From CALMEH01 sp964548225 (GTDB lineage Bacteria > Acidobacteriota > Blastocatellia > Pyrinomonadales > Pyrinomonadaceae), in the NCBI GenBank assembly GCA_964548225.1, contig CAZJQP010000097.1, forward strand, positions 1 to 18,504: 18,504 nt of DNA, given 5' to 3'. This document shows, piece by piece, positions 14,378 through 18,504 of the stretch (positions are counted from its first letter, which is position 1; the number at the start of each line of letters is the position of its first letter). The notes beneath the pieces are model-generated. The model worked only from the letters and a program-made list of their open reading frames with translations. It was not told the DNA's origin and ran no database searches. The position numbers were made by a program, and so were the translations under genes.

Positions 14378-14938
14378 TCAAACACCTTGTCCCGCAGACT
14401 TTTTCACAAGTCCGAAGTATCCAATCGTAGAATAAAATGATGGAAAGACTTTCAAATGAACTTTACCTAAAAACTGTTCTGGGGCAATTTCGACTATTTC
14501 GTCTAAGATAATTCGAATCAAAAATGGATTTTCCGGCGCATCATAATTGAGTTTAACAACTTGTAAATCTTTATCCTTCAATCCATTGCCGACAAAAGTA
14601 TTAAAATTGTAAGCCCTAGAGTTGCCATCGTTGTTGACAGCAAAAAATTTGTAAAGTGGAGTCGTCAATTTCAGTAACTTGGCACCGGTTGGAGTGAAAA
14701 TATTAAAACCTGTATCTTCTGCGCTTGAAAAAGATTTGCCGAGCCAAGGGACATTTTTTAATGGCACGAGATGTGCTGCGCCTGTGTAAAACCCGTCGGG
14801 TTTTTGCGTTGGAATTCGACCTTCAGTAAATTGTTTTTGAAATTTGCTACGTCCGGCAAGGAACGAAACCATTGACCAAAACAAAAGCCATAAAAGCACT
14901 GCCGCCACGATTAATAACAAAGTCCACAGAAAAAACAT
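14378..14938 (-). CDS. Membrane-anchored protein of unknown function (186 aa)
   Basis: I do not recognise this family. Residues about 4-28 form one strong hydrophobic helix (FLWTLLLIVAAVLLWLLFW), so the protein is probably anchored in the membrane. The remaining 150 residues are soluble and beta-rich, with motifs DGFYTGAAHLVPLKNVPWLG, FNIFTPTGAKLL, NPFLIRIILDEIVEIAP and EQFLGKVHLKVF, and end in STIGYFGLVKK. The pattern of a conserved Gly-Lys turn followed by DEIVEIAP-x-FLGK looks like a ligand-binding beta barrel, but this is only an impression. Its Shine-Dalgarno sequence (GGAGG, 11 bases before the ATG) lies in the 3' arm of a perfect hairpin. It is the last gene of the minus-strand group after the SPFH protein and glutathione peroxidase. 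Confidence 0.8.
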   Translation of the reverse strand: MFFLWTLLLIVAAVLLWLLFWSMVSFLAGRSKFQKQFTEGRIPTQKPDGFYTGAAHLVPLKNVPWLGKSFSSAEDTGFNIFTPTGAKLLKLTTPLYKFFAVNNDGNSRAYNFNTFVGNGLKDKDLQVVKLNYDAPENPFLIRIILDEIVEIAPEQFLGKVHLKVFPSFYSTIGYFGLVKKSAGQGV

Positions 14939-14946
14939 CTAATAAA

Positions 14947-14980
14947 TTTCCTCCAAAGCGATTTTTCGCTTTGGAGGAAA
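14947..14980 (-). promoter_or_regulatory. Perfect hairpin containing the ribosome binding site of the downstream gene
   Basis: Arms 14947-14961 and 14966-14980 pair over 15 bp with a 4-base loop. On the minus-strand mRNA the 5' arm carries TTTCCTCC, an anti-Shine-Dalgarno, and the 3' arm carries GGAGGAAA, the ribosome binding site of the gene starting at 14938. No U-run follows, so it is unlikely to be a terminator. Confidence 0.7.
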
Positions 14981-14999
14981 AAACAGATTCACTACCCTT

Positions 15000-15629
15000 T
15001 TAGTTTTTAGCTTTTTCGTCTTTCGGTGTTTCCGTTTTTAAGGCATTTTCGATAGCTTCGACCAATTTCGGGTCATCAGGCTTAGTTTTCGGGCTGAAAC
15101 GGGCAATGATTTTACCTTCTCTATTTGCGATAAATTTCTCGAAATTCCAACTAATATCGCCATCAAAACCCGGATTCGATTCTTTGTTAGTCAAAAATGT
15201 GTAGAACGGGTGTTGGTCAGTCCCTTTCACAGAAATTTTGGCAAACATCGGAAAAGTAACTTTGTAATTAAGAGTGCAAAATTCCTTAATTTCTTTTTCA
15301 GTTCCCGGTTCTTGTCCCATAAAATTGTTGGCAGGAAAGCCCAAAATGACAAAATTTTTGTCTTTATATTTGTCGTAAAGTGCTTGCAATCCTTCATACT
15401 GCGGAGTCAAACCGCACTTACTTGCAGTATTCACGATGAGCAAAACTTTGCCATTGTATTTGTCCATTTTGACATCATTTCCGTCAATATCTTTCATCGT
15501 AAATTCTAAAATTGATTTTTCTTTAGGCGGTGTTACGGGCGACGGATTCAGAATAAAACCAAATTTGTAAGCCGCACCGACGACTCCGACTGATAATAAA
15601 ATAATTGCTACTAAACCGATTTTCAACAT
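15000..15629 (-). CDS. Membrane-anchored glutathione peroxidase-type thiol peroxidase
   Basis: A 209-residue peroxidase that reduces hydroperoxides. The tetrad is present: C72 in VNTASKCGLTPQYEGL, Q106 in FPANNFMGQEPG, and W161 with N162 in SWNFEKF. A second cysteine, C118 in KEFCTLNYKVTFP, is 46 residues after the first, the place of the resolving Cys in thioredoxin-dependent members. It therefore probably uses thioredoxin rather than glutathione. Residues about 4-22 form a hydrophobic anchor or uncleaved signal followed by a Pro-rich linker, so the enzyme is likely periplasmic and tethered. I start it at ATG 15629 because GGAG lies 6 bases upstream; the longer frame from 15674 translates part of an intergenic hairpin. 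Confidence 0.92.
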   Translation of the reverse strand: MLKIGLVAIILLSVGVVGAAYKFGFILNPSPVTPPKEKSILEFTMKDIDGNDVKMDKYNGKVLLIVNTASKCGLTPQYEGLQALYDKYKDKNFVILGFPANNFMGQEPGTEKEIKEFCTLNYKVTFPMFAKISVKGTDQHPFYTFLTNKESNPGFDGDISWNFEKFIANREGKIIARFSPKTKPDDPKLVEAIENALKTETPKDEKAKN

Positions 15630-15642
15630 AATTTTCTCCGTA

Positions 15643-15694
15643 GTTTCGAGTTCCAACTTGCTTGCGGTTGGCAAACAAAATTGGAACTCGAAAC
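15643..15694. repeat. Perfect 14-bp inverted repeat between the SPFH and peroxidase genes
   Basis: Arms GTTTCGAGTTCCAA (15643-15656) and TTGGAACTCGAAAC (15681-15694) flank a 24-base loop in which TTGC/GCAA can form a small inner stem. On the minus strand it begins one base after the SPFH stop and ends three bases before the peroxidase Shine-Dalgarno. There is no U-run, so it is more likely an intercistronic stem than a terminator. Confidence 0.75.
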
Positions 15695-15695
15695 A

Positions 15696-16703
15696 TTATC
15701 TATTTAATTCGCGTGGTGAACGCGGGGGATTTTGTAATTGTTCCTTTTTCTCGCCTGTTTCCGCGAAGACTTCTTTTAATGCACCGACACTCGACAACAT
15801 CGAAGACGTTTCCATCGGCATAAAAATTACTTTAGAATTCGTTGTTCGTGTCATATCGCGCAATGATTCGATATAACGCGCCGTTATCAAATATTGTGCC
15901 GTTTGTGCAGGGTCTCCTATGGCTTGGGCAATTTGGGCAATGGCTTGGGCTTCCGCCGCCGCCGATTTCAATCTCGATTGCGCCGCGCCGTCGGCTTCCA
16001 AAACGGCGGATTCCTTGATGCCTTCCGAGCGTGTAATGGCGGCTTGCTTTTCGCCTTCGGCGCGTGTCATCGCGGCTTGCTTTTCGCCTTCCGCTTGAAG
16101 AATCAAGGCGCGGCGATTGCGTTCAGCAGTCATTTGTTTTTCCATTGTGATGCGAACGTCTTCGGGCGGATTGATGTTTTTAACGTCAACTCTGGTAACT
16201 TTTACGCCCCATTTATCGGTCGCTTCGTCCAAAATCAAGCGAAGTTTTGCGTTGATTTGGTCGCGTGATGAGAGCGTGTGGTCTAAATCCATTTCGCCCA
16301 TTACCGAACGCATTCCGGTAATCGTCAGTTGAACAATGCCGCCGACCAAATCGGCAACTTCATAGACGGCTTTTATCGGGTCCATAATTTGCCAATAGAC
16401 GACCGAATCAACATTAATCGTTACATTATCCCGCGTAATCACAGGTTGCGGCGGCAAATCAATGAATTGTTCACGAAGGTCAATCTGCGAAAGTCCGGGA
16501 CGGACATTTGCCCAATAAACCGCTCGCGGCGAATCAAGAAACGGAATGATAATATTCAAACCGCTTGCGCCAAGCCGATGAAATTTGCCGAGCCGCTCAA
16601 TCAGCAAGACCGACGATTGCGGCACGATTTTGACTGTTTTCGCAGCGATGACCAACAATGCAATTCCGATGAATGCTAAAAAGCCTAAAACAAAAATTTC
16701 CAT
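15696..16703 (-). CDS. SPFH/stomatin-like (Band 7, QmcA-type) membrane scaffold protein
   Basis: A 335-residue membrane microdomain protein. Residues 1-21 are a hydrophobic anchor. The SPFH domain spans about 24-200, with VPQSSVLLIERLGKF, GLNIIIPFLD, PPQPVITRDNVTINVD and NINPPEDVRITMEKQM. After it comes an Ala/Glu-rich coiled coil (about 185-260) containing two tandem 11-residue units, AEGEKQAAMTR and AEGEKQAAITR, mirrored by a 33-base DNA repeat. A C-terminal oligomerisation-type segment ends in a Pro/Arg tail. Such proteins form large rings that organise membranes and regulate proteases. The usual NfeD partner is not next to it; the downstream genes are a peroxidase and an unknown membrane protein. 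GGAGG lies 6-7 bases before the ATG. Confidence 0.92.
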   Translation of the reverse strand: MEIFVLGFLAFIGIALLVIAAKTVKIVPQSSVLLIERLGKFHRLGASGLNIIIPFLDSPRAVYWANVRPGLSQIDLREQFIDLPPQPVITRDNVTINVDSVVYWQIMDPIKAVYEVADLVGGIVQLTITGMRSVMGEMDLDHTLSSRDQINAKLRLILDEATDKWGVKVTRVDVKNINPPEDVRITMEKQMTAERNRRALILQAEGEKQAAMTRAEGEKQAAITRSEGIKESAVLEADGAAQSRLKSAAAEAQAIAQIAQAIGDPAQTAQYLITARYIESLRDMTRTTNSKVIFMPMETSSMLSSVGALKEVFAETGEKKEQLQNPPRSPRELNR

Positions 16704-16987
16704 ATTTTCCTCCGTGCAATTATTAATAAATATATCGCAATTTCAAAAAAAATGCAGAAAAAAAATAAAATTGAAAAAAAAATGCCACTTTTTGTGATAC
16801 TTTTTCGTATAAAAATACGCAATACATTATGAAGGCTGAGAAAGCCGGAATAAATTAGAAGAATTAGTTCTTTATAAATATATCTGCCATCGGGAAAAAC
16901 ATAGTTAGCAATTCTTTATTTCTACATTTTTTCCACAGTTATCCCCTATTATCATTCCATAATTTTTCTCCGGTGGCGATTTTTTTT

Positions 16988-17015
16988 GAAACAGCCTGCG
17001 TGAGCGGGCTGTTTC
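16988..17015 (+). terminator. GC-rich hairpin upstream of the ilvA promoter, possible terminator
   Basis: GAAACAGCCTGC (16988-16999) pairs with GCGGGCTGTTTC (17004-17015) over 12 bp with one G-T pair and a GTGA loop. The following bases (TCATTTATT) are only moderately U-rich. No gene ends just before it, so it may insulate ilvA or belong to an unseen short transcript. Confidence 0.45.
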
Positions 17016-17068
17016 TCATTTATTGGCACACCTGCAACAAGCAACCTTAGCGGGCTTTCTTACGCAAA

Positions 17069-17098
17069 TTGTTCTGACAAAGATTTTCGGCGTATAAT
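17069..17098 (+). promoter_or_regulatory. Promoter of the threonine dehydratase gene, near-leaderless
   Basis: A perfect TATAAT (17093-17098) with TTGTTC (17069-17074) 18 bases upstream. The -10 context GGCGTATAATTTTA is identical to that of the rpsA promoter. The ATG follows only 10 bases after the -10 box, so the transcript would have almost no leader. Confidence 0.6.
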
Positions 17099-17108
17099 TT
17101 TAATCAAT

Positions 17109-18341
17109 ATGAGCATAAAACTTTCCGACATCAGAGAAGCTCGAACAAATCTCGGAGATATTATCAATCCGACACCGATTTTGCCCGATGCGCGATTAAC
17201 AAAAGAGATTGGCGCAAATGCTTTTTTAAAAGCCGAATGTCTGCAACGCGGCGGCAGTTTCAAAATTCGAGGCGCATTAAACAAAATTTACGGTTTAACA
17301 ATTGAGGAGAAAAATCGCGGAGTCATCGCCGCATCTGCGGGGAATCACGCGCAAGGCGTGGCACTTGCCGCCAAACTCCACAATATCAAAGCGACTATTG
17401 TTTTGCCCGAATTTGCACCTTTGACAAAAATTAACGCAACCAAAAACTTCGGCGCGGAAGTGATATTGAAGGGCGGAAGTTTCGACGAAGCCGTTGCCTA
17501 TTCAAAACAGCTTTGCGAAGAACAAAATTTGACATATGTTCACGCTTTTGAGGATGATGCGATTATCGCCGGACAGGGAACGATTGGTTTGGAAATTATC
17601 GAAGGCTTACCGCAAGCAACGCTTATTGTTGTGCCGATTGGCGGCGGCGGAATAATATCGGGGATTGCCTTAGCGGTCAAAAATCTTAATTCAAATGTTC
17701 GTATCGTTGGTGTTCAAGCGGCGAATTGTGCTTCGATGAAGGAATCGCTTAAGCAGGGAAAGCCGGTGGAGTTCAAAGCGAAGCCAACGATTGCCGACGG
17801 GATTGCGGTAAAGCGTCCGGGCGAGAAAACCTTGCCGATAATTGCCGAATTAGTTGATGAAATCGTTGAAGTAACCGATGAAGAGATTGCCCAAGGGATT
17901 TTTCATTGTGTTCAAAACAATCGTTTGGTTGTCGAAGGCGCGGGCGCGGCTGGGGTAGCGGCTTTGCTTGCCAAAAAAATAGCAGTTAAGCCCGACGACA
18001 CAGTTTGCACAGTGCTTTGCGGCGGAAATATTGATGCAAATTTACTTTCGAGGGTTTTGGAACAAGTTCTCGTCCGGCAAGGGCGTTATATAATGCTCAA
18101 ATTATTAGTCGTTGACCGTCCGGGGAATCTCGCCAAACTTCTTAAAACAACCGCCGACATCGGTGCAAACGTCATCGAAGTTTATCATCGCCGCGCAATG
18201 TGGCTTGCGCCTTTGGGTTACGTCGGGATTGAAATGCTGCTCGAAGTTCGTGATCAAAAACACGGCGGCGAAGTTCTCAAACATTTGCACGACAACGGCT
18301 ATCAAGCCGAAGAAGGCGGCGTTGGCGATTGGGAAGAATAA
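17109..18341 (+). CDS. ilvA: Threonine dehydratase (ammonia-lyase) with C-terminal ACT domain
   Basis: A PLP-dependent enzyme converting threonine to 2-oxobutanoate and ammonia, the entry to isoleucine synthesis, in the cytosol. The PLP lysine is K52 in GGSFKIRGA. The substrate loop SAGNHAQG is at 76-83 and the phosphate-binding GGGG at 178-181. After the catalytic core (about residues 1-325) a single ACT domain at about 330-402 begins LKLLVVDRPGNLAKLL and should bind a regulatory amino acid. The 410-residue length with one ACT domain matches the short ilvA type rather than the two-domain E. coli enzyme. A catabolic (TdcB-like) role cannot be excluded; no other branched-chain biosynthesis gene is in the window. 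There is no Shine-Dalgarno sequence, in line with a near-leaderless message. Confidence 0.92.
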   Translation: MSIKLSDIREARTNLGDIINPTPILPDARLTKEIGANAFLKAECLQRGGSFKIRGALNKIYGLTIEEKNRGVIAASAGNHAQGVALAAKLHNIKATIVLPEFAPLTKINATKNFGAEVILKGGSFDEAVAYSKQLCEEQNLTYVHAFEDDAIIAGQGTIGLEIIEGLPQATLIVVPIGGGGIISGIALAVKNLNSNVRIVGVQAANCASMKESLKQGKPVEFKAKPTIADGIAVKRPGEKTLPIIAELVDEIVEVTDEEIAQGIFHCVQNNRLVVEGAGAAGVAALLAKKIAVKPDDTVCTVLCGGNIDANLLSRVLEQVLVRQGRYIMLKLLVVDRPGNLAKLLKTTADIGANVIEVYHRRAMWLAPLGYVGIEMLLEVRDQKHGGEVLKHLHDNGYQAEEGGVGDWEE

Positions 18342-18374
18342 CGCAGAGGCGAAAGGGAGAAAAGCAGAAAAAAA

Positions 18375-18434
18375 GAAAGGGAAATGGGGAGACAAAAAGA
18401 ATTCCCCATCTCCCTTTCTTCTTTTTTCGCTTCT
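18375..18434 (+). terminator. Terminator after ilvA within a purine/pyrimidine-asymmetric stretch
   Basis: A 16-bp stem with one mismatch pairs 18375-18390 (GAAAGGGAAATGGGGA) with 18403-18418 around a 12-base loop. Runs of T (TTCTTTTTTCGCTTC, then T8) follow. The sequence from 18342 to about 18390 is almost all purine and the sequence after 18403 almost all pyrimidine. Confidence 0.75.
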
Positions 18435-18467
18435 TTTTTTTCTTAAAACAACGTCAGTTCGGGATAA

Positions 18468-18504
18468 GGACTGGAGCGCAAGCGTCCCGCTTGCAATGAG
18501 CGTG
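18468..18504. repeat. Likely dispersed repeat, cut by the right edge
   Basis: GGAGCGCAAGCG and CGCTTGCAATGAGCG form an inverted repeat (GCAAGCG at 18478-18484 with CGCTTGC at 18488-18494, 3-base loop). GC content rises visibly over the AT-rich flank. The string resembles an intergenic repeat I associate with acidobacterial-type genomes, but no second copy is in this window, so this stays tentative. Confidence 0.35.

Larger units (their letters stand above)
16704..17108. other. Gene-free divergent intergenic region between the SPFH gene and ilvA
   Basis: No gene is seen on either strand across these 405 bases. The left 130 bases are very A/T-rich and should hold the leftward SPFH promoter, though I cannot choose one -10/-35 pair with confidence. 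A small CGTAT-AAAA-ATACG hairpin lies at 16806-16819. The right end holds a hairpin (16988-17015) and the ilvA promoter, listed separately. Confidence 0.6.

Noticed and set aside
14947..14980. Intrinsic terminator
   Set aside because: No U-run follows the stem on either strand, and the 3' arm holds a ribosome binding site.
15630..15674. Longer N-terminus for the peroxidase from TTG 15674
   Set aside because: It covers part of an intergenic inverted repeat and the Shine-Dalgarno sequence; ATG 15629 has GGAG at correct spacing.
16831..16900. TPP riboswitch (GGCTGAGAAAGCC looks like a thi-box fragment)
   Set aside because: The second conserved block and the required helices are absent, and no thiamine gene follows.
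16929..16946. DnaA box or replication origin (TTTTCCACAGTTATCCCC)
   Set aside because: Only one near-match is present, with no cluster and no dnaA, dnaN or gidA nearby.

Overview
The window is a stretch of bacterial chromosome with moderately AT-rich, dense genes. It looks like core genome rather than an accessory island: I see no integrase, transposase, phage gene, CRISPR array, rRNA or tRNA. Membrane-anchored lipoproteins, a type IV pilus retraction ATPase, a periplasmic M15-like peptidase pair and a split M16 peptidase indicate a Gram-negative-type cell. The gene repertoire and the many intergenic hairpins built from short repeats would fit Acidobacteriota (Blastocatellia-like). That placement is an inference from general familiarity, not something the sequence proves.

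Layout, left to right. (1) 1-630: the 5' end of a lipoprotein gene leaving on the minus strand, a divergent small Cys-tail protein, and an in-frame but stop-interrupted stretch that may be a gene remnant. (2) 629-2320: a Ca2+/H+ antiporter (CAX type) and a small secreted protein, closed by a strong terminator. (3) 2493-6126: imidazolonepropionase (hutI) overlapping a small iron-permease-family membrane protein, then two tandem paralogous M15-like exported proteins, one with a signal peptide and one a lipoprotein. (4) 6127-6514: a gene-free block of degenerate tandem repeats of about 41 bp, each unit carrying its own dyad. (5) 6515-9566: an M16 peptidase pair in which one chain has the zinc motif and the other the Arg/Tyr motif plus an extra beta-rich C-terminal domain. 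(6) 9725-10882: pilT. (7) 10883-14316: a promoter-rich leader, ribosomal protein S1 with a long acidic tail, an HU/IHF-type protein and a HIT hydrolase. (8) 14378-16703, minus strand: an SPFH/stomatin-like protein, a membrane-anchored glutathione peroxidase and an unrecognised membrane protein. (9) 16704-18504: a 405-bp gene-free stretch, a biosynthetic-type threonine dehydratase with an ACT domain, its terminator, and the start of what looks like a dispersed repeat.

The most notable non-coding signal is a set of long, often perfect inverted repeats at gene junctions, usually starting within a few bases of a stop codon (5065, 7788, 10887, 15694 on the minus strand). Two of them are built from tandem heptamers. 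Another (14947-14980) places the Shine-Dalgarno sequence of the next gene in its own 3' arm, so it could act as a translational switch. With the 41-bp dyad array at 6184-6440, these suggest a family of repeat-derived RNA or DNA structures acting as junction elements. This is the best candidate here for something undescribed; its function is unproven.
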